Shown here: one piece after another, positions 55,924 through 64,000 of the stretch
Layout of the letters: every line of letters begins with the position of its first letter
Numbering within the stretch: the stretch's first letter is position 1
DNA from: Eikenella halliae
Lineage (GTDB): Bacteria; Pseudomonadota; Gammaproteobacteria; Burkholderiales; Neisseriaceae
Length of the DNA: 64,000 nucleotides
NCBI RefSeq assembly: GCF_001648475.1
Contig: NZ_LXSQ01000011.1
Location: forward strand, 1 to 64,000
Direction of reading: 5' to 3'
Translations under genes and position numbers: made by a program
The notes under the pieces: model-generated
What the model saw: only the letters and a program-made list of their open reading frames with translations
Database searches by the model: none
Told to the model about the DNA's origin: nothing

Positions 55924-57441
55924 ATGCCCACATCCCTCCCCTTCTCCCCCGCCGAACTCTGGCAAATGCTGCTCACACATTTATGGCTCTCCGGGCTGGC
56001 TTTGCTCGCGGCAGTGGCCATTGCCGTGCCTGCCGCCGTGTTGTTTGCGCGCAGACAGTGGGCAGCGGAAGCGGTATTGCAGTTCACCAATATATTGCAA
56101 ACCATCCCGTCTTTGGCGCTGCTGGGCTTGCTGATTCCATTTGTCGGCATCGGTTCGCCGCCCGTCTTGATTGCGCTCACGCTATACGCGCTGTTGCCGA
56201 TTTTTCAAAATACCTATTTGGGGCTGACCCAAATCGACCAATCGATTCAAGATGCGTACACCGCATTCGGGCTGTCGCGTTGGCAGTCGCTGTGGCGGAT
56301 TGAGCTGCCGATGGCTTTGCCTGCCATGATTTCGGGCATTCGCACGGCGGCGGTGCTGATTGTCGGCACAGCAACTCTTGCTGCGTTAATCGGCGCAGGC
56401 GGCTTGGGTAACCTGATTCTGCTCGGCATCGACCGAAACAACATGACGATGACGTTTACCGGCGCATTGCTCTCCGCGCTGCTGGCGGTCGGCGTGAGCG
56501 GCATCATTGGCCTGTTGCAGAAATCGCGGCGCAAGTTGCCGATGATTCTTGCATTGGCTGTGGGCTTTGGCGCACTCGGCCTGTCGCAGATTTCATTTAC
56601 ACCTGCCACAAAAAACGTAGTGATTGCCGGCAAAATGGGCAGCGAGCCTGATATTCTGATTAATATGTATAAATTATTGATTGAACGTGAAAATCCGAAT
56701 ATCAAGGTTACCGTCAAACCCAATTTCGGCAAAACCACCTTCCTGTTCAACGCACTGAACAGCGGTGAAATCGACATTTACCCTGAATTTACCGGCACCG
56801 TGCTGGAGGCTTTAGTGCAAGTGCCGCCCGAACAGAAAAACCGCCGCCTGCCGCCTGATGAAACTTATCGACTGGGCAAACAATTATTGGCGGAACAATA
56901 TCGGCTGGAATTTCTGCCACCGATGTCTTATCAGAACACTTATGCGTTGGCGGTCAAAGAAAGCTACGGCGCGGCGCACCAACTGAAGACAATCAGCGAT
57001 TTAAAGCAGGCTGCACCCGATATTCGGGCAGGCTTTTCGCTGGAGTTTACCGACCGGGCGGACGGCTACAAAGGCATGCAGGCAGCCGGTATCACGCTGA
57101 AACATATTGTTAGCTTAGAACCTGCCTTACGCTATACGGCATTGTTGAATGACAAAATCGACCTAGTGGAAGCCTTTTCTACCGATGCTGAGTTGAAACA
57201 ATATCAATTACGCCTACTGAAAGACGACATTTCCCTGTTCCCCGCCTATCAGGGCGCACCGCTGATGAAAGCCGAATTTGCCACGAAGAATCCGCAAATC
57301 GTGGCCGCGCTGAACCGCTTGGCCGGCAAAATCAGCGAAGCGGAAATGAGCGAGATGAACTACCGCGTGAAAGTGCAAGGCGAAAGCGCGGAACACGTGG
57401 CGCGGGATTATTTGGAGAAGAATGGGTTGCTGGCGAATTGA
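55924..57441 (+). CDS. Osmoprotectant-type ABC transporter, fused permease and binding protein
   Basis: The 505-residue protein joins an OpuCB-like permease (about 1-200, six hydrophobic segments, with PALLG-type SLALLGLLIPFVGIG and the EAA-like loop IQDAYTAFGLSRWQSLWRIELP) to an OpuAC-type substrate-binding domain (about 215-505, VVIAGKMGSEPDILINMYKLL, YPEFTGTVLEAL). It should import glycine betaine, choline or a related quaternary amine. Its ATPase is at 58400, but an NmrA-like gene lies between them. Confidence 0.92.
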   Translation: MPTSLPFSPAELWQMLLTHLWLSGLALLAAVAIAVPAAVLFARRQWAAEAVLQFTNILQTIPSLALLGLLIPFVGIGSPPVLIALTLYALLPIFQNTYLGLTQIDQSIQDAYTAFGLSRWQSLWRIELPMALPAMISGIRTAAVLIVGTATLAALIGAGGLGNLILLGIDRNNMTMTFTGALLSALLAVGVSGIIGLLQKSRRKLPMILALAVGFGALGLSQISFTPATKNVVIAGKMGSEPDILINMYKLLIERENPNIKVTVKPNFGKTTFLFNALNSGEIDIYPEFTGTVLEALVQVPPEQKNRRLPPDETYRLGKQLLAEQYRLEFLPPMSYQNTYALAVKESYGAAHQLKTISDLKQAAPDIRAGFSLEFTDRADGYKGMQAAGITLKHIVSLEPALRYTALLNDKIDLVEAFSTDAELKQYQLRLLKDDISLFPAYQGAPLMKAEFATKNPQIVAALNRLAGKISEAEMSEMNYRVKVQGESAEHVARDYLEKNGLLAN

Positions 57442-57549
57442 AATGAGCGGCAGGCTACCTGAAAGCCCAAAAAGCAGCCTGCACATGGTTTGACAGAAAC
57501 CCTGCAAACGGCAAAGCCATCCCTTTTGAAAACGCATAAGGAAAACAAC

Positions 57550-58410
57550 ATGAACATCGCCATCACCGGCTCCAGCGGCAACATCGGCGGCATGGTCGCC
57601 CGTCATCTGAACACACGTGGTCTGCCGCTTATTCTGCCGCTGCGCAACCCCGCCAAAGCGCCCGACCTGCCGAACTGCGAGGCGCGGCAGTTTGCCTATG
57701 GTGATTTGGAGCTTGCCGAGCAGGCGTTAAACGGGGTGGACGTGCTGTTTATGGTGTCCGCCGCCGAAAGCCCGACGCGTGAGCAAGAGCATTTGACTTT
57801 GGTGCAGGCTGCTTCGGAAGCGGGCGTGCAACATATGGTTTATCTCTCTTTTGCGCAGGCGGCGTTGGACAGCACCTTCACGCTGGCGCGCACCCATGCG
57901 GTTACCGAAAATGCAATCCGGCAAACAAATATGCGTTACACCTTTCTGCGCGACAATTTTTACAGTGAGATGATGGCAACGATTGCCAACGCAGACGGCA
58001 TCATCGCAGGCCCAGCCGACGACGGGCGCGTTGCCTGCGTTTCGCAGCGCGATGTTGCCCAAGCGGCGGCAAACGTCATCGCCGACATCGCATGCGGCAA
58101 CCACCGCCACGATAATCAGACCTATACGCTGACCGGTTCCCAATCATTAAGTTTTGCTGAAATAGCCGCCGTCTTAACCGAAATCACCGGCAAACCTCAC
58201 CGCTACCACAACGAAACCCTAGAAGAAGCCTTCGCCAGCCGCAAAGCCGCTTACCCTGATACGCCCGACTGGCAGATTGAAGCATGGGTTTCCACCTACA
58301 CCGCCATTGCCAAAGGCGAACTTGCCGCCGTTTCAGGCGACCTGCCGAAATTGTTGGGACGTGCACCGCTTAATTTTGAAGACGTAGTAAAGGCACAATA
58401 TGCAAAATAA
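57550..58410 (+). CDS. NmrA-like NAD(P)H-binding oxidoreductase
   Basis: From ATG 57550 (AAGGA upstream) the protein has 286 residues. It starts MNIAITGSSGNIGGMVARHL with a Rossmann motif and resembles the QorB/SDR_a5 group of NAD(P)H:quinone reductases. It sits inside the ABC transporter operon, overlapping the ATPase start by 11 bases. Uptake sequences of Kingella type lie at 57472-57483 and inside it at 57803-57814. Confidence 0.88.
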   Translation: MNIAITGSSGNIGGMVARHLNTRGLPLILPLRNPAKAPDLPNCEARQFAYGDLELAEQALNGVDVLFMVSAAESPTREQEHLTLVQAASEAGVQHMVYLSFAQAALDSTFTLARTHAVTENAIRQTNMRYTFLRDNFYSEMMATIANADGIIAGPADDGRVACVSQRDVAQAAANVIADIACGNHRHDNQTYTLTGSQSLSFAEIAAVLTEITGKPHRYHNETLEEAFASRKAAYPDTPDWQIEAWVSTYTAIAKGELAAVSGDLPKLLGRAPLNFEDVVKAQYAK

Positions 58411-59224
58411 TCTTGCCCCGTTTATCGAATTTCGCGGCGCAGGCAAGCACTATGACGGCAAATATGCTGTGCGCGATTTGGATTTGACCATTTATCAGGG
58501 CGAATTTTTCGTGTTGGTGGGCGGCTCGGGCAGCGGCAAATCCACCACTTTACGCATGATTAACGCGCTGATTGAACCGACCGACGGCAACGTTTATCTG
58601 CACGGCAAGCGGATTAAAGACTACGACATCCGCCAGCTCCGCCACCAAATCGGTTACGTCTTGCAGCAAATCGCCCTATTCCCCACCATGACCGTGGCGG
58701 AAAACATCGCGCTCATGCCCGACATTTTGGGCTGGCCCAAAGCCGAACGCAAAGCGCGCGTGAACGAATTGTTGGAACTGGTGGAACTCGACCCTGCACG
58801 CTACCGCGACCGTTATCCGCACGAACTTTCCGGCGGCGAACAGCAGCGCATCGGCATTTTGCGCGCCATTGCCGCCAAGCCCCAAGTGCTGCTGATGGAC
58901 GAACCGTTTTCCGCGCTCGACCCGCTGGTGCGCACCGTGCTGCAAGACCAAATCGCCATGATTCACCGGAAATTCGGCACCACCATCGTGTTTGTGACCC
59001 ACGATATGCAGGAAGCCCTGAAACTCGCCTGCCGCATCGGCGTGATGCACAACGGCCAGCTGGTACAAATCGGCACGCCCGAAGAAATCAAAAAGCAGCC
59101 TGCAAACGATTACGTGCAATCGCTGTTTTCCACCGCCGACGCACCCGATGCCGAACGCATCATCCACCAATTCTTACGATTGGATAAGCAAGGGCAGGAG
59201 ACGGTGAGGCGGGCGTTGTTTTGA
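58400..59224 (+). CDS. Osmoprotectant-type ABC transporter ATPase
   Basis: The 274-residue ATPase has Walker A VGGSGSGKSTT, signature ELSGGEQQRIGILRA, Walker B LLMDEPFSALDPLV and the switch histidine in FVTHDMQEAL. It lacks the CBS domains of full OpuCA proteins. It overlaps the NmrA-like gene and should energise the fused permease at 55924. A Kingella-type uptake sequence is inside, at 59093-59104. Confidence 0.93.
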   Translation: MQNNLAPFIEFRGAGKHYDGKYAVRDLDLTIYQGEFFVLVGGSGSGKSTTLRMINALIEPTDGNVYLHGKRIKDYDIRQLRHQIGYVLQQIALFPTMTVAENIALMPDILGWPKAERKARVNELLELVELDPARYRDRYPHELSGGEQQRIGILRAIAAKPQVLLMDEPFSALDPLVRTVLQDQIAMIHRKFGTTIVFVTHDMQEALKLACRIGVMHNGQLVQIGTPEEIKKQPANDYVQSLFSTADAPDAERIIHQFLRLDKQGQETVRRALF

Positions 59225-59252
59225 TTCGGGGTTAAGGCTACCTGAAAACCTA

Positions 59253-59296
59253 AAAAGCAGCCTGCACTTTGAATTTCTCAAGTGCAGGCTGCTTTT
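59253..59296 (+). terminator. Second terminator made of Kingella-type DUS
   Basis: Positions 59253-59269 and 59280-59296 are perfect 17-bp complements with the same stem sequence as 55790-55833. It closes the ABC transporter operon. Confidence 0.85.
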
Positions 59297-59342
59297 GCTA
59301 TTTTTCAAACAGTCTTCAGCTTCTAAAGGCCGTCTAAAACGC

Positions 59343-60458
59343 TCAAATATCCACAATCTGCCGCTCCATCCCTTTCACGGGCGGCAGCCACGGCGAGTTG
59401 ATGAGGCAGCGTTGCCACAGCGCGTCGGGCAGGCGGTAGTGGTCGGCGCGGGCGGGGTCGAGATCGGTTTGGATGTCGGCATCGCGGCCTTCGCGCACCA
59501 AGTCGGCCAAATCTGGGTTAATCATCACGGTTTTGCCCAGCGCGATAAACTCTGCCCAGCCGGTATTAAACGCTTTGGCGATGTCGCTGCCGGTGTAGAG
59601 GTTGCCCACGCCGATTAAGGGCAGGCGGCCGCCGATGCGCTCGTGCAGCAGTTCCATGCGGGCGCGGCGGGTGTCTGCGCCGCGTCGGGCGTGTTTGTAG
59701 AAGTCCCACAGCGAAACGTGCAGATATTGCAGCGGTTTTTGCACCAGCGCGTCCACGAGGGTGAAGGTTTCCTCCATGGTAATGCCGTGTTCGCCCGGCT
59801 CTTCGGGCGAAAAGCGGTAACCCAAGATGAAGTCGGGTTTGGCGTGTGCTTTCACGGCGGCGGCGACGGCATCGACCACGGCCAGCGGGAAGCGCAGGCG
59901 GTTGTGCAGGCTGCCGCCCCATTCGTCGGTGCGGCGGTTGGTTTGGGCGGACACAAATTGTTGCAGCAGGTAGCCGTTTGCGCCGTGGATTTCTACGCCG
60001 TCAAACCCGGCCTGCACCGCGAGGGCAGCGGCATTGGCATAGGCGGCGATGAGCTGTTCGATTTCGGCTACGGCCAGTTCGCGCGCGCCCGTGGCTTCAT
60101 CGGCGGACGGGGCGACGATGTCGGCGGAAAGTTCGGCTTTCAGGCCACCGTGATGGATTTGTAGGATGGCTTTCGCACCCTGTGCTTGGGCGATTCGGGC
60201 GACTTCGCGCAAGCTGGGCAGGTCGTCCTCGTTGATGGCGTACGGCTGGCCGTGGAAGGTTTTGCCGTTTGCCTGCACCAATGTAGCGGCGGCGATAAAC
60301 AGGCCGAAGCCTTTGAAGCGGTTTTGCAGAAACGTGCGCTCTTGGTCGGTGATGTGGCCGTTTTCGTCCGAAGCGAAGTGGGTCATGGGGGCGACGGCGA
60401 GGCGGTTGGAAACGGTGGCGCCGTTATTGAAGGTGTAAGGCTGGAAGACGGGGTTCAT
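59343..60458 (-). CDS. Old Yellow Enzyme family NADH:flavin oxidoreductase
   Basis: From ATG 60458 (AAGGA upstream) the FMN enzyme has 371 residues: NGATVSNRLAVAPMTHFAS, AILQIHHGG, and VEIHGANGYLLQQFVSAQTNRRTDEWGGS with the substrate-binding histidine and asparagine. Such enzymes reduce activated alkenes or nitro compounds; the true substrate is unknown. The open frame extends 75 codons upstream through uptake sequences and is not coding. Confidence 0.92.
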   Translation of the reverse strand: MNPVFQPYTFNNGATVSNRLAVAPMTHFASDENGHITDQERTFLQNRFKGFGLFIAAATLVQANGKTFHGQPYAINEDDLPSLREVARIAQAQGAKAILQIHHGGLKAELSADIVAPSADEATGARELAVAEIEQLIAAYANAAALAVQAGFDGVEIHGANGYLLQQFVSAQTNRRTDEWGGSLHNRLRFPLAVVDAVAAAVKAHAKPDFILGYRFSPEEPGEHGITMEETFTLVDALVQKPLQYLHVSLWDFYKHARRGADTRRARMELLHERIGGRLPLIGVGNLYTGSDIAKAFNTGWAEFIALGKTVMINPDLADLVREGRDADIQTDLDPARADHYRLPDALWQRCLINSPWLPPVKGMERQIVDI

Positions 60459-60847
60459 GGGGATTCCTTTGTGTGGAGGGAGTTTCAGGTAGCCCAAAGC
60501 GGCAGGCGCATTCGGTATACACGCAATTACCGCATCAACGACATTTTGATAATTGGGCAGTTTGGCTTGTTTTTCAAGCAGAAGGCTACCTGAAAACACC
60601 ACGAAGCAGCCGGCGTGTTTCCCTGATATAGCTGCTTTAACCATCCGGATGAGCCACTTTAGAGCTTTCAGGTAGCCTTTCACATCATCTCAAGCTGCTT
60701 ATTCAGGCGTATAATCACTTTTGTAAGATTCTCATTTCTATTTAGCTCAACAGGCTGCCTGAAAGCAAAGCTGCAACCCAGTTTCTGTACGGCTCAAATC
60801 TCCGTTTAAGGAAATGCCTGCAGGCAGCCCGGTTCAGGAGAGATGTC
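60459..60847. promoter_or_regulatory. Intergenic region with mixed DUS and a possible Fur box
   Basis: These 389 bases hold no gene. Eikenella-type uptake sequences lie near 60485, 60585 and 60669, and an exact Simonsiella-type copy at 60752-60763. A possible -10 TATAAT lies at 60710-60715. The stretch 60721-60741 read on the minus strand gives AAATGAGAATCTTAC, which shares ATGAxAATC with Fur boxes. Confidence 0.45.
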
Positions 60848-61654
60848 ATGCTAAAAATCCAAAACGCCGTCAGCGAAACCCTGCTGATTCCGCTCTACAT
60901 GAAATACCTCGACGCACAACAAAGCCAGCCGATACTGAACGACCCGGCCGCCCTGCGCCTTGTGCCGCAAATCGACTACGACTTCACCCGATTCCGCTCC
61001 GCCCGTAACAGCCGTGTGGGCACAGCCCTGCGCGCCCGCTATTTCGACCAAGTGGCCGCCGATTTTATTCGCCGCCACCCCGAAGGCATCGTTGCCATTC
61101 TCGGCTGCGGGCTCGACGGCCGCCGCGAGCGGCTCGGCAGCGCCGCCGACCACACCCCCTTCTACCAGCTCGACCTGCCCGACGTCATCGCCCTGCGCGA
61201 AACACTGCTGCCGCCGCAAGCCAACGAAACCCTCGTCCCCGCCTCCGCATTCGACACCGGCTGGATGGAACGGCTGCGCCAAAGCCACCCCGCCGCCCCC
61301 GTGCTCTTTATCCTCGAAGGCGTGCTGATGTATTTTGCCGAAGTCCAAGTGCGCGAACTGTTCCAACAGCTTGCCCAACGCTTCCGCGGCGAAATCGCCT
61401 TCGACGTGGCCGGCACGTTTATGGTGAAACATTCCGACCAACACGACGCCCTCAAACACGCCCGTGCCAGCTTTGATTTCGCCTGTGACGACGACCGCCA
61501 AATGGAAAGCTGGGCCGCCAACCTCCATCTTGTGTCTGCCAAACACATGACCGACTTCCCCGAAGCCAAAGACATCGGTCTCAACTACTGGCTCATGCGC
61601 CTATTTCCCAAAATCCGCCATGCCTATCGATTGCTGCACTACCGGATTGATTAG
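60848..61654 (+). CDS. SAM methyltransferase of the leucine carboxyl methyltransferase type
   Basis: The 268-residue protein has a SAM motif (VAILGCGLDGRRERLG), FYQLDLPDVIALR, and LFILEGVLMYF, in the order of the LCM/TcmP-like methyltransferases. In some bacteria such proteins sit in siderophore or polyketide loci; here it is alone. AGGAGA precedes the ATG. A DUS hairpin (61667-61697) ends it. The substrate is unknown. Confidence 0.82.
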   Translation: MLKIQNAVSETLLIPLYMKYLDAQQSQPILNDPAALRLVPQIDYDFTRFRSARNSRVGTALRARYFDQVAADFIRRHPEGIVAILGCGLDGRRERLGSAADHTPFYQLDLPDVIALRETLLPPQANETLVPASAFDTGWMERLRQSHPAAPVLFILEGVLMYFAEVQVRELFQQLAQRFRGEIAFDVAGTFMVKHSDQHDALKHARASFDFACDDDRQMESWAANLHLVSAKHMTDFPEAKDIGLNYWLMRLFPKIRHAYRLLHYRID

Positions 61655-61666
61655 GGCAAACAGAAC

Positions 61667-61697
61667 AAAGGCTACCTGAAACTTCAGGTAGCCTTTT
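61667..61697 (+). terminator. DUS hairpin behind the methyltransferase
   Basis: AAAGGCTACCTGAA and TTCAGGTAGCCTTT face each other with only two or three bases between, followed by TC. Confidence 0.65.
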
Positions 61698-61845
61698 CAG
61701 CCCAACAGGCCATGCCACAAATTCAGGCATTCGAGCATTGGCGTTTGAAAATTGACAGCCCAAACCTAGATGCCCGATAAAACCTTATAATCGAGCTACC
61801 AACTTTTCAGCCCGTCTTATCCCAACACACCACAGAAAGCCCGCC

Positions 61846-62388
61846 ATGCTCATCCTGCTCGACCAAGACAACGTGCTCGCCGACTTTGAAAGCGGATTCC
61901 GCCGCCATTGGCGCGTCCGCTTCGGCGAAGACGCGCCGATAGAAGGCAAAGAACACATTTTCTACATCCGCGACCGCCTGCCCGAGCACCTGCGCACGCA
62001 CGCGACCGAACTCTACGGTGCAGTCGGTTTTTTCGAAAGCCTGCCGCCCATGCCCGGCGCAGTGGAAGCTGCCCACGCCCTTTTTGCTGCCGGTCACGAC
62101 GTGCGTATCTGCACCGCGCCGGTCAACCAATACCGCTACTGCGCCGGCGAGAAAATCGCCTGGGTGGAGCAACACTTGGGCGCAGAATGGACACGGCGCG
62201 TGATTATCGCCAAAGACAAAACCTGGGTACGCGGCGACATCCTCATCGACGACAAACCGACTATCGAAGGCAGCCTGCCGCCCCTGTGGCAACACCGCCT
62301 CTATGATGCGCCACACAACCGCCACCTGAACTTACCGCGCATTGTGTGGACACAGCCGGAAACCTGGGCGGATTTGCTGGATAATTGA
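61846..62388 (+). CDS. 5'-nucleotidase of the NT5C type (HAD family)
   Basis: The 180-residue HAD phosphatase begins LILLDQDNVLADFESGF with nucleophile D6 and acid D8, then CTAPVNQYRYCAGEKIAWVEQHLG and DILIDDKP as later motifs. It matches deoxy-pyrimidine 5'-nucleotidases (NT5C), which dephosphorylate dUMP and dTMP. It is a stand-alone gene with DUS on both sides. Confidence 0.87.
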   Translation: MLILLDQDNVLADFESGFRRHWRVRFGEDAPIEGKEHIFYIRDRLPEHLRTHATELYGAVGFFESLPPMPGAVEAAHALFAAGHDVRICTAPVNQYRYCAGEKIAWVEQHLGAEWTRRVIIAKDKTWVRGDILIDDKPTIEGSLPPLWQHRLYDAPHNRHLNLPRIVWTQPETWADLLDN

Positions 62389-62400
62389 TGCCGCCAGCTT

Positions 62401-62447
62401 GAAGGCTACCTGAAAAATAAGTGCACTTGTTTTTCAGGTAGCCTTTC
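62401..62447 (+). terminator. DUS hairpin behind the nucleotidase
   Basis: GAAGGCTACCTGAAAAA and TTTTTCAGGTAGCCTTTC pair around a 12-base loop, 13 bases after the stop. Confidence 0.7.
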
Positions 62448-62796
62448 TTATGCAAATAGCACGCCTCTCTGCTCCCCTGCCGATAATTATCTTTCCCGCT
62501 CATCCGCACCTAAATTCTGCTTATGAAGAAACTACTTTCCTGCTTTTCAGGTAGCCTTCACTATTCTGCTGAATCGGCGGGGAAATTTATTCACAGCCAA
62601 TCAATCTGCCTGTTGCCTGCCGCTTTTTCCGTTGTTATACTCATTTCCCGATTAATGAAATAAATCTGCGGCCAATGTCCATCTGGCCACAAAGCTAAAG
62701 CGCTTATTTCTCCACATCGGGCAATAAACGGAGAAATTGGGCTTTGGCTTTTGCTTTTGGCGGATGCGGATTCGGCGCAAGAAAGGAGAATGCAAA
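62448..62796. other. Gap before the antiporter gene
   Basis: I see one further uptake sequence (62544-62556) and an A/T-rich part (62580-62670) that probably holds the antiporter promoter. ORFs on the minus strand here (62591-62848, 62652-62969) overlap the start of the antiporter and have no homology I recognise. Confidence 0.5.
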
Positions 62797-64000
62797 ATGA
62801 ATGCTGTCGTTTTAGCAGTGCTGGTGATGCTGGTTTTGTCGGCGGCACGCGTACACGTTGTATTGAGCCTGGTTATCGGCGCATTTGTGGGCGGCCTGGC
62901 CGCCGGGCTGCCGCTGGCGGATATTATCGACCCGGCCACCCATGAAGTCATCACCAAAGGTGTAATCACCCATTTCCAAAGCGGCTTGGCTGGCGGTGCG
63001 AAGATTGCGCTCTCCTATGCCATGCTCGGCGCGTTTGCCATGGCGATTGCCCACTCCGGCCTGCCCTATCAGCTGGCCGGCATGGTGGTGCGCAAAATGG
63101 GCGGCGATGCCAGCCGCGACCAAATCCCCTCCGGCGTAAATGGCCTGAAATGGGGGCTGATCGGCGCGCTCTTGCTGATGAGCATCATGAGCCAAAACAT
63201 CATCCCGATCCACATCGCCTTTATCCCGATGGTGGTGCCGCCGCTTTTGCTCGTGTTCAACCGCATGCAGATCGACCGCCGCCTGCTGGCCTGCGTGCTC
63301 ACCTTCGGCCTGGTAACCACCTACATGTTCCTGCCTTATGGTTTTGGTGCGATTTTCTTAAACCAAATCCTGCTGGCCAACATTCAAAAAGCCGGTATGG
63401 ACGTGCAGGGCGTCAACGTGATGGAAGCCATGGCGATTCCCGCCGCCGGCATGCTTGTGGGGCTGCTGCTCGCCTTCGTCCACTACCGCAAACCGCGCCA
63501 CTACACCAATAACCAGGTGGATTTAAGCTCCGAGCAGGCTGCGGCCAATGCGCCGAAAATCTCCACCTACCGCAGCGTGGTGGCCGTGGTGGCGATTGTG
63601 GCTTCCTTTGTGGTGCAGCTGGTGTACGACGACGCTCTGCTCTTGGGCGCGATGATCGGCTTCGGCGTATTCATGGCCACCGGCGTGGTGCGTCGCCGCG
63701 AAGTGGATGCGGTATTCGACAGCGGCCTACGCATGATGGCGATGATCGGCTTCATCATGATTGCCGCCCAGGGCTTCGCCGAAGTGATGCAGGCCACCGG
63801 CCAGATCAAACCCTTGGTCGACACCAGCGCCAGCCTGTTCGCCGGCAACAAAAGCATGGCCGCCCTGGTTATGCTCGCCGTCGGCTTGCTGGTAACCATG
63901 GGCATCGGCAGCTCCTTCTCCACCCTGCCCATCATCACGGCCATTTATGTGCCGTTGTGCGCGGGAATGGGCTTCTCACCGCTGGCCACCGTAGCCATCA
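62797..64000 (+). CDS. YuiF-type Na+/H+ antiporter family protein, 3' end off the window
   Basis: ATG 62797 follows AAGGAG and opens a frame with no stop to the window end (401 codons so far). It encodes a multi-spanning membrane protein: VHVVLSLVIGAFVGGLAAGL, SYAMLGAFAMAIAHSG, MSIMSQNIIPIHIAFIPMVV, and GIGSSFSTLPIITAIYVPLC. This fits the YuiF group of Na+/H+ antiporter-family proteins, some of which may carry histidine. It was missing from simple closed-ORF lists because it is cut by the edge. Confidence 0.88.
   Translation, partial: MNAVVLAVLVMLVLSAARVHVVLSLVIGAFVGGLAAGLPLADIIDPATHEVITKGVITHFQSGLAGGAKIALSYAMLGAFAMAIAHSGLPYQLAGMVVRKMGGDASRDQIPSGVNGLKWGLIGALLLMSIMSQNIIPIHIAFIPMVVPPLLLVFNRMQIDRRLLACVLTFGLVTTYMFLPYGFGAIFLNQILLANIQKAGMDVQGVNVMEAMAIPAAGMLVGLLLAFVHYRKPRHYTNNQVDLSSEQAAANAPKISTYRSVVAVVAIVASFVVQLVYDDALLLGAMIGFGVFMATGVVRRREVDAVFDSGLRMMAMIGFIMIAAQGFAEVMQATGQIKPLVDTSASLFAGNKSMAALVMLAVGLLVTMGIGSSFSTLPIITAIYVPLCAGMGFSPLATVAI

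Noticed and set aside
1..64000. tRNA genes
   Set aside because: I looked in the intergenic gaps for a T-loop GGTTCGA pattern with paired ends and found none; a covariance search would be decisive.

Overview
The window looks like chromosome of a Neisseriaceae bacterium, most likely an Eikenella. Dozens of copies of the 12-mer AGGCTACCTGAA (or its complement) occur between and inside genes. From memory this is the DNA uptake sequence (DUS) dialect of Eikenella. Gene content fits: minCDE-oxyR, glyQS, Correia-type repeats, an IS1016-like IS, and many orthologues of Neisseria genes. Most of the DNA is GC-rich; one block (about 7.25-12.03 kb) is clearly AT-rich.

Layout. 1-330: promoter and boxA leader of an rRNA operon that reads leftwards out of the window. 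0.33-7.2 kb: ruvC (leftward), then minC-minD-minE-oxyR, then glyQ and glyS. 7.3-18.5 kb: a surface-glycan locus. Its AT-rich half has a glycosyltransferase-like protein, a GT2, a methyltransferase, a GT25 and an acyltransferase-3. Its GC-rich half has the four dTDP-L-rhamnose genes (rmlB, A, C, D) mixed with a Caps_synth-type transferase, a second GT25, a small secreted protein, a zinc-ribbon protein and one gene cut short by a repeat. 18.5-31 kb: tyrA, metE, an HExxH protein, a frameshifted TPR gene, ligA, cmk, rpsA, ihfB, and an intact IS with 8-bp target duplications. 31-34.4 kb: copper module copA-copZ diverging from cueR. 34.5-41 kb: a 13-repeat Sel1 protein, hslO, hldD and a two-component system. 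41-45.4 kb: two YbjQ proteins, a LysR regulator, two small unknowns, an NAD(P)-binding protein and a spermidine-synthase-like protein. 45.5-50 kb: a zinc module (SDR, zur, COG0523 GTPase), a small membrane protein, an HI_0552-like protein and a TSUP permease, with Correia-like repeats between. 50.3-55.1 kb: metZ, zapE, pth, ubiD. 55.1-59.3 kb: a quinone reductase and an osmoprotectant-type ABC transporter interrupted by an NmrA-like gene. 59.3-64 kb: an Old Yellow Enzyme, a methyltransferase, a 5'-nucleotidase and the start of a YuiF-type antiporter.

The most informative theme is DNA uptake. Terminators are usually inverted DUS pairs. DUS inside genes are translated as RLPE, GYLK, FQVA or FSGS peptides and tend to lie in linkers; one supplies the zapE stop codon. 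Several genes carry DUS of other Neisseriaceae dialects: glyS and copA (Neisseria types), ligA (Simonsiella and Kingella types) and the 55-59 kb block (Kingella type). This is direct sequence evidence of mosaic import between genera. I found no wholly new defence or toxin system, no CRISPR array and no tRNA gene.
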